64,000 nucleotides of DNA, from the NCBI RefSeq assembly GCF_022539665.2, contig NC_081340.1, positions 310,001 to 374,000 on the forward strand, read 5' to 3'. Source of the DNA: Daphnia carinata (Eukaryota > Arthropoda > Branchiopoda > Diplostraca > Daphniidae). The position numbers and the translations under genes were made by a program. The notes below the pieces were generated by a model. That model had not been told where the DNA came from, made no database searches, and was given only the letters and a program-made list of their open reading frames with translations. How positions within the stretch are numbered: position 1 is the stretch's first letter; each line of letters starts with the position of its first letter. This document shows, piece after piece, positions 45,291 through 55,400 of this stretch.

Positions 45291-45637
45291 AATTCAGTTC
45301 CAAAATAAAATGAATACACTCCAGTAATGTCCATTAAAACCAGCACAAGTACAATTGATTTATATAGTTAAGGATATTGGACTGGTAACCATCGCGTTCG
45401 GTCAACCACAAAAATGCAAACAAATAAAATTCACTTTCTTTAAAGAGGTCACTTTTCTCACGGAAATGTACCATACCTTTTGTGTTCTCGTTTAAAAAAA
45501 ACCCTTTAGTTGGAAGGAGATGAAATTTAAAAACTGACCACTAGGTGGCGTTTTAGAAAATACTAGAATTCACCGCGAGATGGTTCGTACTTCCCTGTGA
45601 TTCATTCAAAAACGGCTAGGTGGATATAAAAGTTTTG

Positions 45638-45757
45638 ATGCCAACAGCATCCCGTATTCCCAAGCGGTCACCCATCTAGGTACTAACGGAACCCGACGTA
45701 GCTTAACTTCCTGGAGCTGACGAGACAAGGTTTGTTCTACGTGGTATGGCCGTTGAC
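45638..45757 (-). rRNA. 5S rRNA
   Basis: Reference-type 120-nt copy; 465 nt to next. Confidence 0.95.
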
Positions 45758-46102
45758 AATTCAGTTCCAAAATAAAATGAATACACTCCAGTAATGTCCA
45801 TTAAAACCAGCACAAGTACAATTGATTTATATAGTTAAGGATATTGGACTGGTAACCATCGCGTTCGGTCAACCACAAAAATGCAAACAAATAAAATTCA
45901 CTTTCTTTAAAGAGGTCACTTTTCTCACGGAAATGTACCATACCTTTTTGTTCTCGTTTTAAAAAACCCTTTAGTTGGAAGGAGATGAAATTTAAAAACT
46001 GACCACTAGGTGGCGTTTTAGAAAATACTAGAATTCACCGCGAGATGGTTCGTACTTCCCTGTGATTCATTCAAAAACGGCTAGGTGGATATAAAAGTTT
46101 TG

Positions 46103-46222
46103 ATGCCAACAGCATCCCGTATTCCCAAGCGGTCACCCATCTAGGTACTAACGGAACCCGACGTAGCTTAACTTCCTGGAGCTGACGAGACAAGGTTTGT
46201 TCTACGTGGTATGGCCGTTGAC
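46103..46222 (-). rRNA. 5S rRNA
   Basis: Reference-type 120-nt copy; 466 nt to next. Confidence 0.95.
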
Positions 46223-46568
46223 AATTCAGTTCCAAAATAAAATGAATACACTCCAGTAATGTCCATTAAAACCAGCACAAGTACAATTGATTTATATAGT
46301 TAAGGATATTGGACTGGTAACCATCGCGTTCGGTCAACCACAAAAATGCAAACAAATAAAATTCACTTTCTTTAAAGAGGTCACTTTTCTCACGGAAATG
46401 TAGCATACCTTTTGTGTTCTCGTTTTAAAAAACCCTTTAGTTGGAAGGAGATGAAATTTAAAAACTGACCACTAGGTGGCGTTTTAGAAAATACTAGAAT
46501 TCACCGCGAGATGGTTCGTACTTCCCTGTGATTCATTCAAAAACGGCTAGGTGGATATAAAAGTTTTG

Positions 46569-46688
46569 ATGCCAACAGCATCCCGTATTCCCAAGCGGTC
46601 ACCCATCTAGGTACTAACGGAACCCGACGTAGCTTAACTTCCTGGAGCTGACGAGACAAGGTTTGTTCTACGTGGTATGGCCGTTGAC
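46569..46688 (-). rRNA. 5S rRNA
   Basis: Reference-type 120-nt copy; 466 nt to next. Confidence 0.95.
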
Positions 46689-47034
46689 AATTCAGTTCCA
46701 AAATAAAATGAATACACTCCAGTAATGTCCATTAAAACCAGCACAAGTACAATTGATTTATATAGTTAAGGATATTGGACTGGTAACCATCGCGTTCGGT
46801 CAACCACAAAAATGCAAACAAATAAAATTCACTTTCTTTAAAGAGGTCACTTTTCTCACGGAAATGTACCATACCTTTTGTGTTCTCGTTTTAAAAAACC
46901 CTTTAGTTGGAAGGAGATGAAATTTAAAAACTGACCACTAGGTGGCGTTTTAGAAAATACTAGAATTCACCGCGAGATGGTTCGTACTTCCCTGTGATTC
47001 ATTCAAAAACGGCTAGGTGGATATAAAAGTTTTG

Positions 47035-47154
47035 ATGCCAACAGCATCCCGTATTCCCAAGCGGTCACCCATCTAGGTACTAACGGAACCCGACGTAGCT
47101 TAACTTCCTGGAGCTGACGAGACAAGGTTTGTTCTACGTGGTATGGCCGTTGAC
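47035..47154 (-). rRNA. 5S rRNA
   Basis: Reference-type 120-nt copy; 466 nt to next. Confidence 0.95.
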
Positions 47155-47500
47155 AATTCAGTTCCAAAATAAAATGAATACACTCCAGTAATGTCCATTA
47201 AAACCAGCACAAGTACAATTGATTTATATAGTTAAGGATATTGGACTGGTAACCATCGCGTTCGGTCAACCACAAAAATGCAAACAAATAAAATTCACTT
47301 TCTTTAAAGAGGTCACTTTTCTCACGGAAATGTACCATACCTTTTGTGTTCTCGTTTTAAAAAACCCTTTAGTTGGAAGGAGATGAAATTTAAAAACTGA
47401 CCACTAGGTGGCGTTTTAGAAAATACTAGAATTCACCGCGAGATGGTTCGTACTTCCCTGTGATTCATTCAAAAACGGCTAGGTGGATATAAAAGTTTTG

Positions 47501-47620
47501 ATGCCAACAGCATCCCGTATTCCCAAGCGGTCACCCATCTAGGTACTAACGGAACCCGACGTAGCTTAACTTCCTTGAGCTGACGAGACAAGGTTTGTTC
47601 TACGTGGTATGGCCGTTGAC
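47501..47620 (-). rRNA. 5S rRNA, C45A variant
   Basis: 120 nt with C45A (plus strand ttccttgagc). The next spacer is 4 bp shorter and reverts to subtype 1. Confidence 0.94.
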
Positions 47621-47962
47621 AATTCAGTTCCAAAATAAAATGAATACACTCCAGTAATGTCCATTAAAACCAGCACAAGTACAATTGATTTATATAGTTA
47701 AGGATATTGGACTGGTAACCATCGCGTTCGGTCAACCACAAAAATGCAAACATAAAATTCACTTTCTTGAAAGAGGTCACTTTTCTCACGGAAATGCACC
47801 ATTCTTTTTGTATTTCGTTTTAAAATACCTTTAGTTTATAGAAGATGAAATTTAAAAACTGACCACTAGGTGGCGTTTTAGAAAATACTAGAATTCACCG
47901 CGAGATGGTTCGTACTTCCCTGTGATTCATTCAAAAACGGCTAGGTGGATATAAAAGTTTTG

Positions 47963-48082
47963 ATGCAAACAGCATCCCGTATTCCCAAGCGGTCACCCAT
48001 CTAGGTACTAACGGAACCCGACGTAGCTTAACTTCCTGGAGCTGACGAGACAAGGTTTGTCCTACGTGGTATGGCCGTTGAC
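47963..48082 (-). rRNA. 5S rRNA, A22G/G116T class
   Basis: First member of the diverged class: A22G beside helix II and G116T, which turns the C3-G116 pair of helix I into a mismatch (plus strand atgcaaac and gtcctacg). 464 nt to next. Confidence 0.94.
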
Positions 48083-48426
48083 AATTCTGTTCCAAAATAA
48101 AATGAATACACTCCAGTAATGTCCATTAAAACCAGCACAAGTACAATTGATTTATATAGTTAAGGATATTGGACTGGTAACCATCGCGTTCGGTCAACCA
48201 CAAAAATGCAAACAAATAAAATTCACTTTCTTTAAAGAGGTCACTTTTCTCACGGAAATGTACCATTCTTTTTGTATTTCGTTTTAAAATACCTTTAGTT
48301 TATAGAAGATGAAATTTAAAAACTGACCACTAGGTGGCGTTTTAGAAAATACTAGAATTCACCGCGAGATGGTTCGTACTTCCCTGTGATTCATTCAAAA
48401 ACGGCTAGGTGGATATATAAGTTTTG

Positions 48427-48546
48427 ATGCAAACAGCATCCCGTATTCCCAAGCGGTCACCCATCTAGGTACTAACGGAACCCGACGTAGCTTAACTTCC
48501 TGGAGCTGACGAGACAAGGTTTGTCCTACGTGGTATGGCCGTTGAC
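48427..48546 (-). rRNA. 5S rRNA, A22G/G116T class
   Basis: 120 nt, same two changes. The flank has small private changes (ggatatataag, aaattgaatac). Confidence 0.94.
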
Positions 48547-48792
48547 AATTCTGTTCCAAAATAAATTGAATACACTCCAGTAATGTCCATTAAAACCAGC
48601 ACAAGTACAATTGATTTATATAGTTAAGGATATTGGACTGGTAACCATCGCGTTTGGTCAACCACAAAAATGCAAACAAATAAAATTCACTTTCTTTAAA
48701 GAGGTCACTTTTCTCACGGAAATGTACCATACCTTTTGTGTTCTCGTTTTAAAAAACCCTTTAGTTGGAAGGAGATGAAATTTAAAAACTGA

Positions 48793-48805
48793 CCACTAGA
48801 AGGCG
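48793..48805 (+). promoter_or_regulatory. Mutated CTCF-like motif
   Basis: CCACTAGAAGGCG has two changes from the invariant 13-mer, one of them breaking the consensus K position. It belongs to the same unit as the damaged 5S gene at 48893. Confidence 0.5.
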
Positions 48806-48892
48806 TTTTAGAAAATACTAGAATTCACCGCGAGATGGTTCGTACTTCCCTGTGATTCATTCAAAAACGGCTAGGTGGATATAAAAGTTTTG

Positions 48893-49000
48893 ATGCCAAC
48901 TGCATCCCGTATTCCCAAGCGGTCACCCATGGGACCCGGCGTAGCTTAACTGCAGGGAGCTGACGAGACCTGGTGTGTTCTACGTGGTATGGCCGTTGAC
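48893..49000 (-). pseudogene. Degenerate 5S rRNA beside the gypsy element
   Basis: 108 nt, with a roughly 12-nt deletion (ctaggtactaac) that cuts into box C plus several substitutions (cccggcg, tgcagggagc, gacctggtgtg). The damage is concentrated in the last unit before the insertion. Confidence 0.88.
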
Positions 49001-49182
49001 ACCTCAGTTCCAAAATAAAATGAATACACTCCAGTAATGTCCATTAAAACCAGCACAAGTACAATTGATTTATATAGTTAAGGATATTGGACTGGTAACC
49101 ATCGCGTTCGGTCAACCACAAAAATGCAAACAAATAAAATTCACTTTCTTTAAAGAGGTCACTTTTCTCACGGAAATGTACC

Positions 49183-49186
49183 ATAC
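49183..49186. other. Left target site duplication of gypsy copy 1
   Basis: ATAC directly before the LTR; the same ATAC follows the LTR terminus at 60073-60076. Confidence 0.75.
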
Positions 49187-49247
49187 TGTAATGAGTCAAT
49201 ATACACTTTCATGTATACTTGACGGTAGCCTATGCTATCCTTGACGT

Positions 49248-49284
49248 AGGTGTGACGCGTAGTGTACACACTACGTCACCACCT
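49248..49284. promoter_or_regulatory. LTR palindrome with CRE-like half sites
   Basis: AGGTGTGACGCGTAGTGTAC faces GTCACCACCT-type sequence in inverted order, giving arms of about 18 bp with one bulge. It is also present in the other LTR near 37827-37863. TGACG/CGTCA resembles bZIP (CREB/ATF) half sites; binding is inferred. Confidence 0.5.
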
Positions 49285-49450
49285 ATCGAATATGAGCCGC
49301 TCTGAGTATGTTTAGCGCAGCGCCTCCATGACACGGAGTTGGGTATGGCGCGTGGTATACAGCCATCGCGCCATGACCTTGTCACGCCCCCGCCGTCTAA
49401 GCGTGATGCTAATTATCACCGTGACGTGCGCTGCTGTAGCCCCTTACTGC

Positions 49451-49458
49451 TATATAAA
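49451..49458 (+). promoter_or_regulatory. LTR TATA box
   Basis: TATATAAA about 30 nt before an initiator-like cattcatcag stretch. Confidence 0.75.
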
Positions 49459-49526
49459 CCCGTGTTTCTTAATCATTCATCAGAGTTGCCTTTGCTCTCT
49501 CACTGTGTGCACTTGTACTGGGGTAT

Positions 49527-49532
49527 AATAAA
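49527..49532 (+). promoter_or_regulatory. LTR poly(A) signal
   Basis: AATAAA 25 bp before the end of the LTR, consistent with the end of R. Confidence 0.6.
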
Positions 49533-49553
49533 CGGTTATGAGAACCTTACATT

Positions 49554-49571
49554 TGGAGGTCCCAACGAGAC
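49554..49571 (+). promoter_or_regulatory. Gypsy primer binding site
   Basis: TGGAGGTCCCAACGAGAC begins two nt after the LTR, with the TGG complementary to a tRNA CCA end. The tRNA is not assigned. Confidence 0.65.
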
Positions 49572-49669
49572 ATTCAGATATATAAAAGGTTCACCGTAAT
49601 AAACCCTAAAAGTACATGCGTACCACATGAAGTAAGAGCAAAATATACAAGTCCGAAGTTGACGTAGAC

Positions 49670-49678
49670 GAGGTAAGC
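49670..49678 (+). promoter_or_regulatory. Splice donor before gag
   Basis: GAG|GTAAGC, cut after 49672, matches the 5' splice consensus and lies eight nt before the gag ATG. Together with the acceptor at 56101 it would give a spliced env message lacking gag and pol. Confidence 0.65.
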
Positions 49679-49680
49679 GA

Positions 49681-52443
49681 ATGTATAGCACTTTTAAAGA
49701 TATACAAGTAGTGGCAACTCTCGAAACCAACCCGATCTACCCAGACTTACCCGTCGTAACATTACCTCCACTATATCCTACCTTACCAACACAAAACTCT
49801 GAGACACAAACCCTCAAAGAAAATTTTGCTATAAAGTGGAAAGAGCTCGTAGAGCTAGAATATAACTATCTCCTCGAGAAAACTAAAACATACCAAACAA
49901 CTTCAACAACAACAAATATAAAACAATTGGAAGAAAGGAGAAAACTCTCCCACAGAGAGCTAAACAACGCTCTACAACTATACACTCACTCACTAATAAA
50001 GCAAAATCTCGAGACAAAAGACGACACCACCTCACACGAGTCAATCAGCAAGACCACTGAAGCCTTAAAAAATCAACTAGCGAAATCTGGCGAAGAAAAT
50101 AATTTCGTCGACACTCTTATCCACCAGTTAAAAACAGTCCACGGCAAAGAAAAAGAATTCCTCAGCCAAACGTTAGCTGTCCTTCAAAGTGAAACTCTAC
50201 ACCAGCAAGTAGAAGAGCAGCAAGCAAAAGATCAGATTACCGCAGAAAATACCAATCTACGAAAACAGATCGAGAGCAACAAGAAAAAGGCAAAGAGTTC
50301 AAAGTACACGCTCAGCAGTTCCCTAGAGCGCCTGCAAGAAAACAACGAGTCCTTGAAAAATTCATTTGAAAGAGCAAATACCCGAATTGCAGAATTGGAG
50401 AGTGACTTACAAAAATCACAAGAAGCTGAAAAATATTTCGAAGACCGGCTGAAAAAGAGAGAAGAAATTACCGAAAACGTTGAAAGAGAGGGTCAAGAGA
50501 CAATTAATAAACTCGAAGCAGAAAATATCCAACTACAAGAAAAACTAAACAGTACCAGAAAACAGATAACAGTAAACGTTGAAAGGATAAAAGAATTAGA
50601 AGCAGCTACAAACGAAATAAAAACTCAGCTGGACAAGTCAAAAGCAGAAAAAGTCACGCTAACTAAGACGCAAGCGGAAACTGTTCTTAAAAATAAAGAC
50701 CTGGATCGAGCACTTCAGCGAATAAAAAAGCAGACAGCAGAACAAGAAAATAAAATATCCCGCCTGGAGAATCGTATCGCAGAGTATAAACAACGAGAAC
50801 TTCTATTCATCGAAGCCGAAGAGACCCATACAAAACAGGAACAGCCCGGGGGAGTAACGAGATTAATTAATGAAATACACGACCTATCCTCGTTAAGTGA
50901 AGTGCAAGATAAATCACTACATTTTGAACTTGAAGCTGAGCAAATAATAGAACTGCAAAAAGTTATCGAACTATTGGGAAAACAAGTTGAATCCCAAAGT
51001 AAAAATATAACCTCCTTGGAAAAAGAAAACTATCATCTCAAAAGGACCATGGGTAAACACCACGACGATTCCACCAGACCGGATCTAGGAAGCAGAAAAT
51101 ATACCGCTGAAGAAGAGGCCATGATGAGCATCACTCAACCCATTGTAAGAGTGCTGGGAGAACTTTTTTCGAGGGAAGACAAGAAATCCATCCCGCCATT
51201 CAAGGGTAAAAGCACCGATAAATTAATAACCGAATGGCTCAAAGCAGCTGAGCACGTGGCCCGAAATAACAACTGGGACGACGAGCAAAAGCTACGATTC
51301 TTCTCGGACCGACTTAAAGGAGAAGCCATGGAATGGCACGAAGCTTACGTCGACGAGAAAGGAGACGAACTGGAATATGGAGAGTGGAAAGCAGCAATAA
51401 TTGAAAGATTTCAAGATGCATTTGACATAGCAGCGCTGAAGAAAAAACTAATGAAGCTAAAGCAGAAACCTGAAGAAAATTGCAGAGCTTTCGTGTCGAG
51501 ATTAAACAGCCTATACGACACCATAGAGGGAAAGGAAGAAAAACTCGACCACGACAAAACAATAATAGAGGATCAACTATTTAATAAAGTAAAGAAGATG
51601 AGGGATACGACAAAGATAAAAATATTACTTCAAGGGATCTTACCCAAAGTAAAAGTGGAGCTATACCTCAGAATGCCAGAAAAATCCGACGACTTCGATT
51701 CGCTTTGCAAACAACTGTTCATATCAGAACAGATATTGCACGAAAAGGAAAATAATGAAGATAGAGAAATAACGGCAGTAATTGCTGGAATTACAGACCG
51801 TGAGAAAGAACAAGATCACGAATTGTCTAAACAAAAAACTGAACTAGAACAACTTAGCCAGAGATTATTAGAGTTGGAATGTTTTAATAAAGATCGTGAA
51901 TCATCACAGGAAAACAGTGTGCAAATTGCAGCCACCGACCGTTACGGCAACAGCGGACGGCAGTCGAACATACGCCAGGGTAGACCAGGTTACCCCAGAG
52001 AACAGTACTCAGGCAGAGTCCGTTTCCGAGATACCTTAGACCGCAGCAGAGCGTCAAGTTATTCACGCAGTAGAGAACCAAGTTTTTCAAAAAGCAGAGA
52101 AGCGAGCCCGTTTAGGAGAAACGAACCTACACAACGTTGGAGGCGTAACGCACCAATAAGGGATCGTGAGCCAACATATACAACAGGCTTCGGACACCAA
52201 CGAAACCACCCCTATACACATCAACCGGGAAGATACCAACAACCTTTCAGGACTAACAACCACGCAGATATCAGGTACCCGCAGCAAAACGATAGCAACC
52301 GCCAATATCGCAGTACAGGAGTCCGTACCCCAGTAAACAGAGATATAATTTGTCATAAGTGTAACAAAAAGGGACACGTAGCAAGAGAATGTTGGACCAA
52401 TATGGCACTTATGAATTATGCGAATCACCAACCAATAGAATAG
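49681..52443 (+). CDS. gag: Gypsy Gag with long coiled coil
   Basis: 920 codons, about twice the usual gypsy Gag. Residues about 60-470 are almost continuous heptad-rich coiled coil (for example ENAENIQLQEKL-like Glu/Lys/Leu periodicity), a tropomyosin-like extension. The Gag capsid core is at about 500-700 (NWDDEQKLRFFSDRLKGEAM; EWHEAY). A Ser/Arg-rich stretch follows at about 790-830 (SRASSYSRSREPSFSKSRE), and a single CCHC knuckle CHKCNKKGHVAREC near 891. Gag forms the particle; the knuckle binds RNA. The ATG at 49681 follows the splice donor. The pol frame overlaps the last 79 nt, and the likely -1 shift site is in the knuckle. Confidence 0.92.
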   Translation: MYSTFKDIQVVATLETNPIYPDLPVVTLPPLYPTLPTQNSETQTLKENFAIKWKELVELEYNYLLEKTKTYQTTSTTTNIKQLEERRKLSHRELNNALQLYTHSLIKQNLETKDDTTSHESISKTTEALKNQLAKSGEENNFVDTLIHQLKTVHGKEKEFLSQTLAVLQSETLHQQVEEQQAKDQITAENTNLRKQIESNKKKAKSSKYTLSSSLERLQENNESLKNSFERANTRIAELESDLQKSQEAEKYFEDRLKKREEITENVEREGQETINKLEAENIQLQEKLNSTRKQITVNVERIKELEAATNEIKTQLDKSKAEKVTLTKTQAETVLKNKDLDRALQRIKKQTAEQENKISRLENRIAEYKQRELLFIEAEETHTKQEQPGGVTRLINEIHDLSSLSEVQDKSLHFELEAEQIIELQKVIELLGKQVESQSKNITSLEKENYHLKRTMGKHHDDSTRPDLGSRKYTAEEEAMMSITQPIVRVLGELFSREDKKSIPPFKGKSTDKLITEWLKAAEHVARNNNWDDEQKLRFFSDRLKGEAMEWHEAYVDEKGDELEYGEWKAAIIERFQDAFDIAALKKKLMKLKQKPEENCRAFVSRLNSLYDTIEGKEEKLDHDKTIIEDQLFNKVKKMRDTTKIKILLQGILPKVKVELYLRMPEKSDDFDSLCKQLFISEQILHEKENNEDREITAVIAGITDREKEQDHELSKQKTELEQLSQRLLELECFNKDRESSQENSVQIAATDRYGNSGRQSNIRQGRPGYPREQYSGRVRFRDTLDRSRASSYSRSREPSFSKSREASPFRRNEPTQRWRRNAPIRDREPTYTTGFGHQRNHPYTHQPGRYQQPFRTNNHADIRYPQQNDSNRQYRSTGVRTPVNRDIICHKCNKKGHVARECWTNMALMNYANHQPIE
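52368..52374 (+). promoter_or_regulatory. Candidate -1 ribosomal frameshift site
   Basis: AAAGGGA is read A-AAG-GGA in the gag frame, fitting XXXYYYZ. It lies between the last stop in the pol frame (TAA 52362-52364) and the gag stop (52441-52443), where a shift must occur. Caution: the most efficient sites have A or T as Y. I did not find a better heptamer. Confidence 0.5.
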
Positions 52444-55400
52444 ATAAGGCACCAACCCGCAGTAGCATAAAATCGGATAAATTAGATTTTAACATACCCC
52501 AACTAATACGCATACCCATTAGAATTTATGGAATAGTACTTAGAGCTTTGATAGACACTGGAGCAGCAGCCAGTCTAGTTTCCGCGGATACCTTACTCAG
52601 CATAAATGAAAAAGAACTAAAACAAATAAAAAATAAAAATACACCCACGTTTAGGACCGTATCCGGTCAGACACTAAAATCAATAGGGCAATATGAACTA
52701 ACAATTACCATAAGTAATAATCATTTAATCAATCATTACTTCTATGCCATAGAAAAGCTGAACGAAGATTGCATTTTAGGCTTAGATTTTCTATCTAATA
52801 ATAACGTGAAAATTAATACTAGAAATAGAGAAATATGCTATGACCATTTAGGCGTAGAACATAGCTATAGGCAGAGTATACCGTTATATAACCTAACCTT
52901 CGAGAATGCGGGAATTACCATACCAATAATACCAGTACTTACTAACAATCAAGAGGGAAAACTAACAGCAAAAGATCGCCGTAACTTAGGACCTTTTAGC
53001 CAGTGTGATATCTCGAAACAGGACAAGACGAAAGCGCTAGATAGCCAACCACCACAATTCAATATCCCAGAATTTGAAACTGAAGTCTTAACGAAAGTAA
53101 AAAACTTACTTAACAAACATGAGCAATTATTTGCGGACAAGGAATCAGACCTTGGTCTCGTATCACGAGTAAAACATTTTATAAATACCGGACATGACAT
53201 CCCGATTAATCAACGACTCCGTAGAACACCCGAAGCACTGAAAGAAACCGTAAAATCTAAAATTGAAGTAATGCTAAAAAATAAGATAATAAGGGAGAGC
53301 TACAGCCCGTTTGCCGCAGCCATCGTAATGGTACCCAAAAAGGATGGAGAAATGCGTATGTGCATCGACTATAGGCCGCTAAATAAAATAACAATTAAAG
53401 ATAAATACCCTTTACCAAGAATTGACGATACTGTGGATGCATTGTGCGGGTCTATGTATTTTTCATCATTGGATCTTTTGAGCGGATACTGGCAAATCGA
53501 GATTGAAGAAAAGGATAAATATAAAACAGCTTTCATTTGCGAATTTGGACAGTACGAATTTAACAGAATGCCATTTGGGTTAACAAACGCACCAAGTACG
53601 TTCCAAAGAGCAATGAATAACATTCTGAAAGACGTGCTGTACAAATTCGCCCTAGTATACTTAGACGATATAATTATATTTAGTAAATCGATTAAGGAAC
53701 ATTTATCGCACCTAGATAAAGTTTTCGAGCTTCTGGAAATTGCGGGACTTAAACTAAAAAGAAAGAAGTGTGAATTTTTTAAAGAAGAATTGGACTATCT
53801 TGGATACATCGTTTCTAGAAAAGGGATAACACCAAATTTGAAAAAATTAAAAGCTATTATAGATTACCCCGCTCCCAAAAATACAAAAGAATTGAGTTCA
53901 TTCTTAGGTTTGGCTAGTTACTACAGGAAATTTATCAGAGCTTTTGCTGATAAAGCTCATCCATTGACTGCACTTACGAAAAAGTCAGCAGAATGGAAAT
54001 GGGGAGAGTCAGAAGGGGACGCCTTTAATTGTATAAAGAACTGTCTCATCACTAGACCTATCCTGAGTTATCCGGATTTTTCGCGCGACTTTATCATCTA
54101 TACGGATGCGTCAGGGTATGGAATAGGAGCAGTCTTGGCACAAATACAATCTCTACCTCAATCAGCGGATTCAGGTGAGACTAACGAACCAGTTCCCAGT
54201 GAATCAAACGACACAGAAGTCGTCATTGCATACAGCTCCAAACATCTGAATGACCGCGAAGCCAAGTGGTCCACCACAGAGAAGGAAGCTTATGCGATCG
54301 TTCATGCAATCGACGTATTCCGAACGTACCTATACGGACGTAAATTTACAGTATACACAGACCATCGACCGTTAGAATGGTTAATGAGTAAGACAGAACC
54401 AGCAGGTCGACTAGCTAGATGGGCACTCAAAATCCAAGAATATGACATCGTAATTGGATATCGACCAGGTAAATCGCACCAAAATGCGGATACCCTTAGT
54501 CGTACCCCAGTAGCAACTATAGCTAGTGTAGACATAAGAGGGAGTAAAAGTGAAATTAAACAAGAGGAAAGCGAATGGGTCCGATTACAGCATAACGATA
54601 TAAATTGCAGAAAAATTATGAGTAATTTAATGGAAATAAAGAAACAGAGAAACAGAAAAGGAGAGAATATAAATGGATATAAAATAAACGAAAAAGGTGA
54701 ATTAGTAGATAAATATGGGAGACTAGTGGTACCAGGAAATAAAATAAGAGAAATAATGGAAGAAAATCATGATCACATGTTAGCAGGACACTTGGGAATA
54801 ACGAAAACTTTAGCGAGACTACAAAGACAATATTTTTGGCCAAACATGAAAACAGATGTTACGACACACGTTAACAGTTGCTTAAGATGTGCAAGGCGTA
54901 AAGCCTCCGGCGCAACGATAGCACCGTTGCAACCTCTGCCACCGGTTGACAGAGTATGGCAACGCATTGCAATGGATATAGTAGGACCAATTCAAGAAAG
55001 TGTTAAGGGATATAAATATATTCTAGTTCTATCTGATTACGCCAGTCGTTTCGTTTTTGCATTTCCAATGAAGAACCAAACAGCCCAAACAATTGCATCC
55101 ATTATGGTAAATAAAGTGATAACGAAATACGGAGCACCCGAGATTGTGCTAACCGACCAAGGAACGAATTTCCTTTCAAGTCTTGTTCAAGAGATGTGTA
55201 AACTCTTTAAAATCAAGCAGATGAGAACTACCGCTTACCACCCGCAAACAGACGGACTAGTAGAAAGATTCAACAGAACCCTGTGCGATATGCTAGCTTG
55301 CTACGTAGTAGATGAACCGGAAGAGTGGGACAAATACCTACCATTTGTCACCTTAGCGTACAACACATCGCAACAAGCCACGCTAAAGGACACCCCATTT

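Larger units (their letters stand above)
38024..49186 (-). repeat. 5S rDNA tandem array, right block
   Basis: Twenty-four minus-strand units, mostly 466 bp with spacer subtype 2. All carry attcattcaaaaacgg in the downstream spacer where the left array has attcatccaaaaacgg. Seven of the copies carry the C92T change in box C. The last units, next to the gypsy element, switch to subtype 1 spacers and the A22G/G116T gene class, then to a damaged gene. Confidence 0.97.
49187..49551 (+). repeat. Gypsy 5' LTR (365 bp)
   Basis: Bounded by the perfect inverted repeat TGTAA...TTACA. It contains a 37-bp imperfect palindrome at 49248-49284 with TGACG/CGTCA cores, a TATA box, a start region near 49480 and a poly(A) signal. 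It is followed two nt later by the primer binding site. Confidence 0.92.

Noticed and set aside
49554-49571. Assigning the primer tRNA of either element
   Set aside because: I cannot match the primer sites to a tRNA 3' end without a tRNA set from the species.
49328-49599. Small frames across the gypsy LTR
   Set aside because: They cross TATA, poly(A) signal and primer binding site; not coding.
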